Positions 18,617-28,765 of a stretch of 64,000 nt of DNA are shown piece after piece. A program made the position numbers and the translations under genes. The notes beneath the pieces were generated by a model. It worked only from the letters and a program-made list of their open reading frames with translations. It had not been told where the DNA came from and did not search any database. The stretch is from assembly GCA_966210515.1 (NCBI GenBank), contig CBIHLM010000012.1, forward strand, positions 15,883 through 79,882. The letters are read 5' to 3'. The DNA comes from Paradesertivirga sp966210515. GTDB taxonomy: Bacteria > Bacteroidota > Bacteroidia > Sphingobacteriales > Sphingobacteriaceae. Positions within the stretch are counted from its first letter, which is position 1. Each line of letters starts with the position of its first letter.

Positions 18617-21600
18617 TTAATTCACAGTCTTTAAATATAGTGATGGAGTTACCCCATATTTTTCTTTAAAACAGGTACCGAAATACTTTGGATTATTAAA
18701 GCCGACACTGTAAGCAACCGTTGAAATATTGTGTTCCCCCGCGTCTAACAGCTGCTTTCCCCGCTGTATCCGCATATCTCTGACAAACTCAACCGGAGCT
18801 AGATTGGTGAGGCTTTTAAATTTCTTATAAAATGTCGTCCGGCCCATCCCAATCGTGTCGGCTACAGCATCAATATTGAAATCAGGTTCTGCCATTCCAT
18901 TTTCTACAATTTTTATCACTTCTTTCAAAAAGGTTTCATCCCTCGAGGTAATGACAATTTCTCCCGGCGCTAATTTAATTGTCTCCTTTTTTTCTAAAAG
19001 CCCTTCAAATATCCTCTTCCTTCTCTTAATCAGATTGTCGATGGATGCCATTAGAAAAAAGTTGTTAAATGGCTTGGTTATGTAGTAATCGGCCCCATAC
19101 CGAAGCCCTTCAATCTGACTTTCTATCGATGACTTTGCCGTGAGCAGAACTACCGGAATATGGCTAGTGGCTAAATTATTTCTCAATTTATCAAGCATCT
19201 GAATACCATCCATCTTCGGCATCATAACATCGCTTAAAACCAAATCAGGAAGTAGTTTCTGCGCCTTCGCATACCCCTCTTCGCCATTGCTGGCCAGTTC
19301 TACACGATATTGCTCACTCAACTGCTGTTTAAGAAAATTCCTCAAATCATCATTATCCTCAACAAGCAAGACCAGAGGAAATTCGCAATCTTTTTCTATT
19401 ATGTCGGCCAATTGCAATTCTAAGCGTTCGGCAAGTGTATTTGGCAGATTGCCAGCAAACACCCTCTCCTCTTTGATCGTATTTACTCTGAACAGCTTCA
19501 GTTCAACATTAATAGTTAGTCCTCCGTCAATATTATTTACAGCAGAAATTTTCCCTCCGTGAAGTTCGACCAGCTCTTTTGATAAGGCCAATCCGATCCC
19601 TGTTCCTTTAAAATTCTTACCTTCCTTAGTGGCTCCCTCGTAATAGAGTTCGAATATATCTTGCAATTTATCGTCTTCTACCCCCGGTCCCTGATCATGA
19701 ACACTGATAACAAAAACATCGTCTGACACCCCTTGGTTAATGGCTACTCTTATTTTTTTCCCTTCCGGAGTAAACTTAAAAGCATTAGCCAAAATGTTAT
19801 AGATAACGATATCTAGTTTTTCAGCATCAACCGGGGTGAACAGTTCTTTCTCAAATGAATGCAGCTCTAAGGCGATTTGCTTTTGCCTTGCTGTCTCTGT
19901 AAAATACTCGCAAATGCTCTTAACGAAAGACACAATCTCGACTGTTGAAAGATCCAGGTTTGCTTTACCGCTTTGCACCTTACGTAAATCCAGCAACTGA
20001 TTGATAAATCTAACCATTCGATTAGCATTCTTTCGAACAATCTCAATGTACGAAGCACCTTGAACAGAAAGATTTTCGCTGCGTGAGATTTCCTCAATGG
20101 GATTCAATATAAGTGTCAAAGGAGTACGCAACTCATGAGAGATATTGGTAAAAAAGCTAACTTTTAACTCAGCGAGCTTTTGTTCAACGGTAATTTTATT
20201 ACGCAAATGCAGCATGGTCAGCGCGGTTCTTCTGACCACCAAAAATAAAATCGAAAGAATGATAAAATACAGCAAATAGGCCCACCATGTACGCCAAGGC
20301 GGAGGCAGGATGGTAATACTTAAACTTTTCGTTTGAACGTTTGAGTTCAACTCATTGTCCAGGCTTTTAACCTCTAGAAGGTACTCCCCGGGTGGCAGGT
20401 TGGTGTAAGTAATCCTCAGAAGTCCTTTGTTATTTTGCCATGCATCGTCGAATCCTTTTAAACGGTAAGCGTAAGCCTGCTTGTTACTAAACCTGTGGTC
20501 TAAGGTTGCGTAGTCAATACTGAAAATATTTTGATTGTGTTCAAGAACGATTTCAGAAACGTAATTAATATTCTTTTTTATTATTCCATCTTCAGAATCA
20601 GGAAGTATGTCCTGGTTATTTACCCGCAGATTGGTAAAAACAATATTTGCCGGAACTTTTTGATTGAGAATATGTTCGGGATCAAAGGAAATAAACCCTT
20701 TGGTTGTTCCAAAAACAAGAGTTCCGTTCGCCAGCCGAACCGAAGAGGCTTCAGAAAAAGCAGTTTTGGGCAAACCATCGTACGAATCAAAGTTTCGGAA
20801 AGAGTTTTTTGCGATATTAAATTTGCTAAGCCCGTTTTGCGTGGCGAGCCATAAATTTCCTTCCATATCCTCCACACAGCTCAATATGAAATCATTGGGC
20901 AAGCCTTCCTTCATGGTGTAATTCCGAAACGCTAATGCCTTCAGCGGATTATCTCCGATAGCCAGCGCTATTCCCCCTCCCGAAGTTCCAAGCCACATTT
21001 TCCCCTTAGAATCTTTAAAGATTATCTGAACGTCATTGTTTCCTATGCTTGACTTATCGCCCGGTATTTTATTATAGACCTTGTACTCTTCATTTTCAGC
21101 ATCCAACACCAATAATCCATCAGTAGTCGCTACCCAGATATTTCCATGAACGTCGAACTCAAGGTTTCTTATTTTTTTAAACGAGCCCGGATAATCTTTC
21201 AAAGTTGTCCCTTTGTTGATAAAGTCGGTCCCATTGCCCGAGTCCAGGGCTACATTAAACCCGTTGTCAAATGTTCCGACCCAAATCCTTCCTTTTTTGT
21301 CTTCTAACAATGCATATATCTGATTGCCATTGAGATTACTGTTGCTGGTCAAATATTGGGTGAGTCTATACTTTGCAGCATGTTCATCAACCGGAACGGC
21401 TTTCCACAATCCATTACCCTTCGTGCCAAGCCATATATTCCCTTTCCGGTCTTCGAGCATAGTGTAAATGGGGCCGAGCCCTGCCGGGGGGTCATTAATT
21501 AAAACATCAGCTAATAATCTGTCTTTGTGATAGATCGTTAATTTTCCACTTTTGGCTCCAACCCACAGTCGATTCTTACTATCAGAAAGAAGACCTCTTA

Positions 21601-22957
21601 CTTCATTGTGCGCTTTAAACTTGGCATGTTCAGTAAGCAATTGCCGATTGAAGTTGTTTGGCTGAAAAAAAACCTTGTGTATTCCGCGATCGTCTGTGAT
21701 TAACCAGAGCACACCAGCCTTATCGTAAAATAAATCGTGGACAACGTTTGAAAATTGACGGTTCGTGGCATTCGGCTCGTTATAAAAATACTCTATACGG
21801 TGACTGACCGGATCATAAAAGCCGAAGCCACCTCCTTTCATGTTAACCCAAACGGTGCCGTATATATCTTCAAATACCTTAAAGCGGGTACTCGCCACGC
21901 TTTGTTTATCTGCGGCCTGATAAAGCATTTCGAACGTATTATTGTAAGGGCTTACCCTGATAACACCGAATTTTTCAGGCTCTACCCACAAGTATCCCAT
22001 CCTGTCTTCATAAATGGACGACAGAGAAGTGGGTGCTAAAACCATTTTCGAATGTTTATTAGTTTGGAGATCAACGGTTATTAATTCGCCCCTTGTGGTA
22101 GAAACGTACAGTTTATTGCGCTTCCTGGATGGACATATAGCCTTAATTCGTCCTGAGGAAATCTCCAGGTAACTGAATTGTCTTAGAGTTTTATTATAAA
22201 AAGCTAACAGTCCTTTCTCCGTTCCAATGTACAGGTAATCCTTATCCTCATTCACTGCTGTATAACTTAACCGCTTACTGGTACTTAGCACAGAGCTTAC
22301 GCTTTTATATCCTCCGCCCGCAGATCGTACAAGTAAACCAAGCCCGTTTGAAGTACCTACCCAGATGTTATGATTTAAATCCTCATACACGAAATTGATG
22401 ACATTGGAAGGAATACTATGTTCTCCTGAAAGGCCTTTTTTAAACGCAGTAAACCTTGTGCCACTGGTTATGTGAAATAAGCCGCTTTCGAGGCTTATCA
22501 GCAACACAGTTCCGTCTTTCAATACCAGAATCTTTCCAAATTCAACACGGCTCTTCTCTTCTTTTTGCAGGATCGTCGATACATTAAGAAACTGTTCCGT
22601 TCCCTTATCAAACCTGTAGATATTTCTGTCGGATCCTCTAAGCCATAGGTGATTAAAGCCGTCTTCTGCTACCACATCTATCCGGTCGTGCTTTAGTTCT
22701 GAACTGTCGCCAGGAGAAGATTTATAGGAGATAAAGTTGCGCCCATCAAATCGATTTATTCCGTTCCAAGTACTAAACCACATAAACCCTTCCCGATCTT
22801 TTATGAGATGAGTGACAGCATCATGAGACAAGCCATTCTCTGTAGAAAAGTATTCAATTTTACATTTTAACTGAGCAGCCGCAGTAAAACTTAGAAAGAA
22901 AGCGATAATAACGACATTAAAAGCAATGAATTTCTCTTTCCCGAACATAGAACTCAT
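18617..22957 (-). CDS. Hybrid two-component system regulator of the pectin locus (HTCS)
   Basis: 1446-residue single-protein sensor and transcription factor. Order: signal or anchor helix 10-29; a periplasmic two-propeller sensor 35-765 made of repeats such as LEDRKGNIWLGT and FKDSKGKMWLGT; a Y_Y_Y domain about 810-880; transmembrane helix 890-908; HisKA with His941 in ISHELRTPLT; HATPase with N-box Asn1058 and GTGIGLAL at 1118-1125; receiver with phospho-acceptor Asp1243 in LSDVMMPKMDG and Lys1295; AraC-type DNA-binding domain 1350-1443 (SVGFNNPKYFGTCFKEKYG). All catalytic residues are present. By family knowledge the propeller binds an oligosaccharide of the target glycan. It lies just upstream of susC on the same strand. 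Confidence 0.96.
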   Translation of the reverse strand: MSSMFGKEKFIAFNVVIIAFFLSFTAAAQLKCKIEYFSTENGLSHDAVTHLIKDREGFMWFSTWNGINRFDGRNFISYKSSPGDSSELKHDRIDVVAEDGFNHLWLRGSDRNIYRFDKGTEQFLNVSTILQKEEKSRVEFGKILVLKDGTVLLISLESGLFHITSGTRFTAFKKGLSGEHSIPSNVINFVYEDLNHNIWVGTSNGLGLLVRSAGGGYKSVSSVLSTSKRLSYTAVNEDKDYLYIGTEKGLLAFYNKTLRQFSYLEISSGRIKAICPSRKRNKLYVSTTRGELITVDLQTNKHSKMVLAPTSLSSIYEDRMGYLWVEPEKFGVIRVSPYNNTFEMLYQAADKQSVASTRFKVFEDIYGTVWVNMKGGGFGFYDPVSHRIEYFYNEPNATNRQFSNVVHDLFYDKAGVLWLITDDRGIHKVFFQPNNFNRQLLTEHAKFKAHNEVRGLLSDSKNRLWVGAKSGKLTIYHKDRLLADVLINDPPAGLGPIYTMLEDRKGNIWLGTKGNGLWKAVPVDEHAAKYRLTQYLTSNSNLNGNQIYALLEDKKGRIWVGTFDNGFNVALDSGNGTDFINKGTTLKDYPGSFKKIRNLEFDVHGNIWVATTDGLLVLDAENEEYKVYNKIPGDKSSIGNNDVQIIFKDSKGKMWLGTSGGGIALAIGDNPLKALAFRNYTMKEGLPNDFILSCVEDMEGNLWLATQNGLSKFNIAKNSFRNFDSYDGLPKTAFSEASSVRLANGTLVFGTTKGFISFDPEHILNQKVPANIVFTNLRVNNQDILPDSEDGIIKKNINYVSEIVLEHNQNIFSIDYATLDHRFSNKQAYAYRLKGFDDAWQNNKGLLRITYTNLPPGEYLLEVKSLDNELNSNVQTKSLSITILPPPWRTWWAYLLYFIILSILFLVVRRTALTMLHLRNKITVEQKLAELKVSFFTNISHELRTPLTLILNPIEEISRSENLSVQGASYIEIVRKNANRMVRFINQLLDLRKVQSGKANLDLSTVEIVSFVKSICEYFTETARQKQIALELHSFEKELFTPVDAEKLDIVIYNILANAFKFTPEGKKIRVAINQGVSDDVFVISVHDQGPGVEDDKLQDIFELYYEGATKEGKNFKGTGIGLALSKELVELHGGKISAVNNIDGGLTINVELKLFRVNTIKEERVFAGNLPNTLAERLELQLADIIEKDCEFPLVLLVEDNDDLRNFLKQQLSEQYRVELASNGEEGYAKAQKLLPDLVLSDVMMPKMDGIQMLDKLRNNLATSHIPVVLLTAKSSIESQIEGLRYGADYYITKPFNNFFLMASIDNLIKRRKRIFEGLLEKKETIKLAPGEIVITSRDETFLKEVIKIVENGMAEPDFNIDAVADTIGMGRTTFYKKFKSLTNLAPVEFVRDMRIQRGKQLLDAGEHNISTVAYSVGFNNPKYFGTCFKEKYGVTPSLYLKTVN

Positions 22958-23250
22958 TTAATCGGGAAAGGCTACAAATGCAAATAAACCATGTGCAGCC
23001 ATTCCTAAATACGAATCGATAAAATAAAGGTATTATTGGTTATTGTTAATACTGATCTAAAATACAGGAAAAATATCACATATCCGCCTGATTCGGCCTA
23101 TAATTTCTAGAAACAGAAATTTGCTCATCGCTTATATACCCGTCTTTTCACAAAGGTGCGTTTCTTAAAAAAACCGTGAGGCAGGGCAATATTGCTCTTG
23201 ACAAGAATTACCAAATATTCCTGTGTCTGATATTCCGGAGAAGGTCGGTT

Positions 23251-23883
23251 CTAAGAGACTCTCGTCGCCCGGGGATTCTTTTTGTGCTTTCTTATCTGTA
23301 TCAGCACAGGAATTAAGGCTACAAAAATACTTATTGGCAGGATTAAGCCAAGGTAATCCTTGATTTGGGGAAATTGGGATCCCAATAAAAATCCCGCAAG
23401 GGTAAATGTACCAACGTACAAAACAATGGCAGCCAACGACACCGGTATAAATGTCATAAAATTCATTCGAGTTGTCCCTGTGATTGCGGGAGTAAATGGT
23501 CGGATTACAGGAAGGAATTTCCCGAGGATGAGCGAACTTTTTTTATGCTTCTCGATATATTTTTCGGCCAGCGTCACATATTTTTTCTTAAAGTACCAGC
23601 TATCTTTTTTCTTGTAAAGCCGTTCTTTAAATCTTCTCCCGATGTAAAATCCCAAGATGTCTCCAGCAAATGCGGCCAGAATAACACTAAGCAGCAAAGT
23701 CGTAATATGAACTTCGAGGGTTCGGGTGCTTACCAGCAGGCCTGCCGTAAACAGGAGCGACTCTCCGCCCGGTACAATGAGCCCCAAAAGCAAGCCCGTC
23801 TCGGCAAATACAAACAATACTATGATAAGAAAGCCTCCCCATTCAATTAATGCTGAAGTTTCTATCAGAAGCAAAGTGCTCAT
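23251..23883 (-). CDS. DedA family (VTT domain) membrane protein
   Basis: 210-residue inner-membrane protein of the DedA superfamily, thought to move lipid carriers or phospholipids across the membrane and to support envelope homeostasis. Several hydrophobic helices are seen. Family motifs are visible: the segment with LGLIVPGGESLLFTAGLL and the re-entrant stretch GKFLPVIRPFTPAITGTTRM, including the conserved Arg and Pro residues. A basic tail follows the last helix. Its start overlaps the stop of the upstream SdiA-regulated-like gene by one base (TAATG), so the two are coupled. The exact substrate is not deducible. Confidence 0.88.
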   Translation of the reverse strand: MSTLLLIETSALIEWGGFLIIVLFVFAETGLLLGLIVPGGESLLFTAGLLVSTRTLEVHITTLLLSVILAAFAGDILGFYIGRRFKERLYKKKDSWYFKKKYVTLAEKYIEKHKKSSLILGKFLPVIRPFTPAITGTTRMNFMTFIPVSLAAIVLYVGTFTLAGFLLGSQFPQIKDYLGLILPISIFVALIPVLIQIRKHKKNPRATRVS

Positions 23884-24785
23884 TACTGTACTTTTACTTC
23901 TAATATATTTCCCGGATCTTTTTTGCCTTCATTAGAGATGTACATATTCCCTTCGGGGCTAAAACTGATTCCTTCGGGTTTATAAAACTCTTTCTTATCA
24001 AGAGGCTTCAAATATTTTAGCTTACCCTGCCTGTCGAGCACTAATAACTTAGGACTGGTTGCCTCTGTAATATAAATATCTCCGGTTTTCGGGTGAATAG
24101 CCAGGGCCGAAGGCTGCATTTGAGCGCCGGTCTTTTTAGATTTAATATTCGCAAATACCGCGTCGTTCAAATCGATTTTGTAAACCGGGTCCCTTTCCAT
24201 TTTGTAATCCGATAAGCTAAAGCTGTAAATGCCTTTGTAAGCATCTGTTTGCTGCTCGTTTCCTTTGATAGCAACCAACAGACGATTATTTGTTGGATCG
24301 TAGCACATTCCCTCCGTGTTTTGCTCTGTGGTAAGGTGTGTTTTAAATGAACGGATCGAAGGCTTGCTACTGTTATAATTTTTCACTTCAAAGATTTGTC
24401 CGTCAGACTGCAACACATAAGCTGTTGGCCCCACTATCGCCAAACCTTCATAATCGCCTGCACCCGCAAAGGGTATCTCCTTTTCGATTTCTCCGGCGCT
24501 TGTATTGTATACGAAAATCTTACCCATCTCATCCTGTACACAGGCGAAGCTGTTATTGCCGAGATAAACAAGTGCGGATATCTCTCTCAAAATCGAAGGC
24601 ACCTCATGTTTTTTGATAATTTCAACACCTGTACTTATCTGTTCCGACTTATCATTCTTCTTTTTGTCATTATCTTTTTTTTCACTTTTTTCGGTAAACA
24701 CTTTATCAATGTTGGTAGAACGTATGGTAAAAGCCACTCCTAACGAAAGGACTATAAATGCTATGATAAAAATTGCTGTACGCAT
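23883..24785 (-). CDS. SdiA-regulated-like beta-propeller protein
   Basis: 300 residues. An N-terminal helix (about 3-22) anchors it or acts as a signal peptide, then a very polar Lys/Asp/Glu linker (30-50), then a propeller with repeated Tyr/Phe-x-x-x-G strands. The motifs DYEGLAI, NTEGMCYDP and KPEGISFSPEG are spaced around the domain, as in the SdiA-regulated domain family (YjiK-like). Family members lack a settled biochemical role. Coupling to DedA suggests an envelope function. Another propeller family such as NHL or an esterase-like phytase is an alternative. Confidence 0.7.
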   Translation of the reverse strand: MRTAIFIIAFIVLSLGVAFTIRSTNIDKVFTEKSEKKDNDKKKNDKSEQISTGVEIIKKHEVPSILREISALVYLGNNSFACVQDEMGKIFVYNTSAGEIEKEIPFAGAGDYEGLAIVGPTAYVLQSDGQIFEVKNYNSSKPSIRSFKTHLTTEQNTEGMCYDPTNNRLLVAIKGNEQQTDAYKGIYSFSLSDYKMERDPVYKIDLNDAVFANIKSKKTGAQMQPSALAIHPKTGDIYITEATSPKLLVLDRQGKLKYLKPLDKKEFYKPEGISFSPEGNMYISNEGKKDPGNILEVKVQ

Positions 24786-24883
24786 GATCTTAGACGTTAA
24801 TAAAAATGAATAATTATTTAAATACTATACACCATGTTGCAGTGTTTCATTCGTAGATTCAGTCGATATAACAAAGTTGCAAT

Positions 24884-26176
24884 TCAATTCTGGAAAGAAT
24901 TGGGAAAGCGCCTGATTTTCGGTGTTATTGAAAAAACATGCTTTCCGAGGTAATGGTATTCGAGTTTCAGATGGCTTACATCAGCTACCGCTTTTGCTAT
25001 AGCAAGGCCAAGACCGGTAGATTCCGTAGATGCACTGCCCTTATAAAACCGCTGGAAAATTACCTGCTCAACCAGTGCGGTGCCGCCATCATTTTCGATG
25101 CTAAGCTGTTCGCTGCTAATTATGATGCGAATAGTTTTTCCCGGCTTACTATGTCTGACTGCGTTTTTTATCAGGTTACTGAGCATGATATCGGCCAAAT
25201 CAGGATTGATCAGCCAGACACAAACAGCCTCTTCTTTCAATGAAAGATCCAGCTTGTGAAATTCAATTTGCTCTTTAAAATCATCCAGAAGTTTTCTCAC
25301 AAGATCATTAACATTCACTTCCGAGATTTCATCAAACTGATCATTTTCGATTTTTGAAAGAAGCAGGAGAGATTGATTAAGGCGTTTGAGCCGCTCCAGA
25401 CTGTTTAGTGCCGAGCCGAGCAATTCTCCCTGTTCTTCATTTATCGAGGTTTTATCAGCCAGCAATTCCAGCTTGTTCATTGCAATTGCAAGAGGTGTTT
25501 GCAACTCGTGCGAGGCATTTTCAATAAACTGCTTTTGCTTGTTATAGCTCTCGATATTTTTTGTCAGGAACCGTTGAATGGTTTTTTGCATAAAATTAAA
25601 CTCATCGATGCGGGTTTTACTTAAAGTAAGCGGTTGGCCGTCTTTAAGTTTAAACGATCTCAGCTGATTCATCAGGAAATAGAAAGGCTTCCAGATGTTC
25701 CTCAAAAGATAACTATTAAGGACAACGATTGTTAAGATTAGTCCGAAATACAACAACAGTAATGCCTGGGTCAGCTCTGTGATCAGGTCGTCTTCTTCAA
25801 CCATCGAAGTAATCACGCGCATGCTGTAATAGCTATTGCCGTTGTTAAATACGGTTTTTAACATCCTTACCGGTTCATAATCCTTTTCATTCTGCATATA
25901 CATCAATGTGTCGATGAATATATCCCGATGATCTTTTGCCTGTCCCGCTGTTATTGCTGTAATTGAATAATTTCCTTCTTCGAAATTTGCTTTTTTCAAT
26001 ATAGTACTATCCTTTCGGGCTTCAGAAACAATTAGTAATCTCTGGTTGTCGAGTCCGTCGTCCATACTGTCATAAACCTCATCAAGCATAGCGTAGTAGA
26101 ACAGACCTGCCCAAATAGGAATGATAATTATCAGAATGATCGAGAAATAAATTGAGGTATAATTAAGGAGTTTCAT
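24884..26176 (-). CDS. Sensor histidine kinase
   Basis: 430-residue membrane kinase. Transmembrane helices at about 9-31 and 137-157 bracket a periplasmic sensor of about 105 residues with no domain I recognise. A linker leads to HisKA with phospho-acceptor His223 in NASHELQTPLA. HATPase motifs follow: N-box SNLIKNAVRHS and a G-box with STGLGLAIAKA. The stop-start overlap with the upstream response regulator is 4 bp, so the pair is co-translated. The stimulus is unknown. The architecture resembles the CusS/CzcS class, but no metal-binding cluster stands out in the sensor loop. Confidence 0.92.
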   Translation of the reverse strand: MKLLNYTSIYFSIILIIIIPIWAGLFYYAMLDEVYDSMDDGLDNQRLLIVSEARKDSTILKKANFEEGNYSITAITAGQAKDHRDIFIDTLMYMQNEKDYEPVRMLKTVFNNGNSYYSMRVITSMVEEDDLITELTQALLLLYFGLILTIVVLNSYLLRNIWKPFYFLMNQLRSFKLKDGQPLTLSKTRIDEFNFMQKTIQRFLTKNIESYNKQKQFIENASHELQTPLAIAMNKLELLADKTSINEEQGELLGSALNSLERLKRLNQSLLLLSKIENDQFDEISEVNVNDLVRKLLDDFKEQIEFHKLDLSLKEEAVCVWLINPDLADIMLSNLIKNAVRHSKPGKTIRIIISSEQLSIENDGGTALVEQVIFQRFYKGSASTESTGLGLAIAKAVADVSHLKLEYHYLGKHVFSITPKIRRFPNSFQN

Positions 26177-26853
26177 TCTGTGAACAGCTTATAACCTATT
26201 CCATAAACAGCCCGAATATCAACATTCGCTTTAGATTCCTTAAGTTTCTTCCTGATGTTCTTTATTTGAGAGTAGATAAAATCAAAATTGTCTGCTTCAT
26301 CTATGTGATCTCCCCAAACATGTTCGACCAGAGCCGATTTGTTTACCAGGCGATTTTTGTTAGTTACCAGGTACAGCAGTACTTCAAACTCCTTCCGGTT
26401 GGTTGGGAAAGGTTGCCCTTCGACAAATGCGAGACGCTGTTCTGTATCTATCAGCAAATTTCCGGCATCGATTTGGTTAATTCCATTGAACTTTCTGCGC
26501 CGGTGCACCGCTTTAACACGCGCAATTAACTCTGGTATATGAAAGGGCTTGGCAAGATAATCATCGGCACCAAGGTTTAACCCTGTCAGCCTATCGTCGA
26601 GTGAGTTTTTTGCCGATACAATAATCACTCCTTCGGTTTTATCAAGAGCTTTGAGCTCTTTCAAAAGATCGAGTCCAGTCTGTTTATCCTGCAGGGATAT
26701 ATCAAGGAGGATACAATCATATTGATAAGCATGAATTTTCTGAACAGCAGTTTCGTAAGTAGAGGCTGTTTCTACCACGTATTGTTCGCTTTTAAGCGCG
26801 CTGGTAATAGTATCCAGCATTTCAGGTTCATCTTCAACAACTAAGATCTTCAT
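26173..26853 (-). CDS. OmpR/PhoB-type response regulator
   Basis: 226 residues. Receiver domain 1-115 with acidic pocket EDE (7-9), phospho-acceptor Asp51 in LLDISLQD and conserved Lys102 in LAKPF. The C-terminal winged helix (about 128-224) contains TNRKEFEVLLYLV, then VEHVWGD and the RKKL recognition helix, then VYGIGYKL. It is the partner of the overlapping histidine kinase gene. Targets are unknown. No neighbouring gene obviously belongs to the circuit. Confidence 0.94.
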   Translation of the reverse strand: MKILVVEDEPEMLDTITSALKSEQYVVETASTYETAVQKIHAYQYDCILLDISLQDKQTGLDLLKELKALDKTEGVIIVSAKNSLDDRLTGLNLGADDYLAKPFHIPELIARVKAVHRRRKFNGINQIDAGNLLIDTEQRLAFVEGQPFPTNRKEFEVLLYLVTNKNRLVNKSALVEHVWGDHIDEADNFDFIYSQIKNIRKKLKESKANVDIRAVYGIGYKLFTE

Positions 26854-27058
26854 CGGTATGTTGTTAACGAATAAGGGCGAATGTAGTTTTTTAGAAAGGC
26901 AGATGTGCTTACTCCCTTCGTGTGGGACAAATTTTGAGTCAAAAATTCACTTTACTCATAAGTCAAATAACAGGACAATCGGGGGTTCAGAATCCTGGAT
27001 GGCGATTACGTGAGGCCAGATAAAGCACCCTACGGGGAATACACGATAATTAGTCCGG

Positions 27059-28549
27059 TTACTCCGGTGCATCAGACTCATTCACTTTAGAAACATTAAG
27101 CACCGACAAGGTTTTCTCTATAGCCTCCTCATTATCTCCTGTTATTATAAGCCTGTCGCCTTGCTCTAATCTGGTATTTCCGCCTGGAGTAATGTACTTG
27201 CCATTTCTGTTTATTAATACGATAAGTGCATTTTTTGGCAAGGCCAGTTCCACGATCTTCCGGTTAATAGCAGTGCTATCGGCAGACAGATCAATCTCCA
27301 ACAGTGCATTTTTCGATTCATCAGAAAGTTCTATATCAATGGCAAATTTCCTTTTTGCTTTTTCAGGAACTATTAACCGTAACCATTTTGCCACTATGGG
27401 CAATGTAGTACCCTGAAGTATTACAGAAGTGGTTGAAATAAAAAACACCAGATTAAATATTGTTCCAGCTTTATCAACCCCTGCAATCAGCGGGTAGGTA
27501 GCAAAAACAATCGGGACAGCTCCCCTCAAACCAACCCAGGATATGAAAAGTTTTTCCCTGATTTGCATTTTAAACGGACTTAGACTGAGAAAAACACTTA
27601 CTGGCCGGGCAACCAGAATGAGGAAAAGAGAAATTAAAAGCCCCAATCCTATTAAAGGCAAGATTCGACTAGGAAACACTAATAATCCGAGCGTCAGGAA
27701 CAGTAAAATTTGCATCAGCCAGGCCTGGCCGTCATAAAAACGAAGCAAACTCTTTTTATGAATAAATTGGGTGTTCCCCAGAATAATTGCTGAGATATAA
27801 ATGGCTAAAAAACCGTTACCGCCAATTATGTCTGTAAATGAGAAAGTGAAAAACATTAAAGCCAATACCAGTACAGGATATAAACCTTCTGCCTGAAGTT
27901 TGATCCGGTTTATGATCCTGATATTTAAGTATCCCATTAATATTCCTACACCTGCACCTAGCACCATCTGCTTAATAAACATCCAAATCAATTGGAGCGA
28001 AGAGGTTTCGCCATTAACAACGAGGTAAGTCAGGCTTATTGTTAGAAAATATGCCATGGGATCATTTGAGCCACTTTCTAACTCCAGGGTGGGTCTCAGG
28101 TTTCTTTTTAATCCTATATTCTTCGATCTGAGAATTGAAAATACGGCCGCAGCATCGGTGGAAGACACTATCGCTCCCAGCAGAAGACCCTCAAGTAAGC
28201 TAAAGTCTGATATCCAAAAAACAAACAAGCCGATAGAAAGAGCTGTTAGCAGCACCCCAACAGTCGACAATACAACTCCCCGCCATAATACCGGCTTAAT
28301 GCCTGTCCATTGAGTTTCTAATCCACCGGAAAACAAGATGAAATTAAGTGCGACTACGCCAATGAACTGAGTTAACTTTGGATCGTCAAAATAAATTCCG
28401 CCGATACCTTCCGACCCGGCAAACATTCCTACAACAATAAATAAGAGCAAAGTTGGGATGCCTACTCTGCTTCCCGTTTTACTGATCACTATGCTTACGA
28501 TAAGTAATACTGATGCAACAAGCAAAAAATTATCGGCTTCAAATGTCAT
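27059..28549 (-). CDS. CPA1-type potassium/proton antiporter with TrkA-C domain
   Basis: 496 residues. About a dozen membrane helices occupy residues 1-385, with the conserved GSNDPMAYFLTI segment (the ND pair of the ion site) and the segment with WVGLRGAVPIVFATYPL, which match the NhaP2/CvrA potassium/proton antiporter subfamily. A soluble C-terminal region from about 415 to 485 reads as a TrkA-C (RCK C-lobe) domain (LPKNALIVLINRNGKYITPGG, GDRLIITG), a likely nucleotide or ligand-gated regulatory part. Monocistronic. Cation preference (K+ over Na+) is inferred from the subfamily architecture. Confidence 0.88.
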   Translation of the reverse strand: MTFEADNFLLVASVLLIVSIVISKTGSRVGIPTLLLFIVVGMFAGSEGIGGIYFDDPKLTQFIGVVALNFILFSGGLETQWTGIKPVLWRGVVLSTVGVLLTALSIGLFVFWISDFSLLEGLLLGAIVSSTDAAAVFSILRSKNIGLKRNLRPTLELESGSNDPMAYFLTISLTYLVVNGETSSLQLIWMFIKQMVLGAGVGILMGYLNIRIINRIKLQAEGLYPVLVLALMFFTFSFTDIIGGNGFLAIYISAIILGNTQFIHKKSLLRFYDGQAWLMQILLFLTLGLLVFPSRILPLIGLGLLISLFLILVARPVSVFLSLSPFKMQIREKLFISWVGLRGAVPIVFATYPLIAGVDKAGTIFNLVFFISTTSVILQGTTLPIVAKWLRLIVPEKAKRKFAIDIELSDESKNALLEIDLSADSTAINRKIVELALPKNALIVLINRNGKYITPGGNTRLEQGDRLIITGDNEEAIEKTLSVLNVSKVNESDAPE

Positions 28550-28700
28550 ACTACAATATTATGATAATTCTTACTCTATACCTTATAAAGTACTGGCTGG
28601 CTTTTTTAGTTTCACCTGATGGGCTGCCTGCCACTGACAGCTTAGCTTGGTCTGACCCCATGGAAACATCTGATGAGAATGCACAGGATTATCTGTTATC

Positions 28701-28750
28701 GTCGAAAACTGACGACTCTTTTTTATTTAACAATCCGTAGAGCCCTATGA
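28701..28750. repeat. Dispersed hairpin repeat, partial copy
   Basis: Reads GTCGAAAACTGACGACTC, a T-rich run, then AATCCGTAGAGCCCT. It shares this order with fuller copies at 30690, 39522 and 40155 but lacks the second stem arm (CTCTACGGA). Confidence 0.55.
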
Positions 28751-28765
28751 GAAATACATACCCTA

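Noticed and set aside
28513..28740. 75-codon plus-strand frame near the antiporter start
   Set aside because: It overlaps the antiporter N-terminus in antisense and ends inside a dispersed hairpin repeat. Composition is not protein-like.
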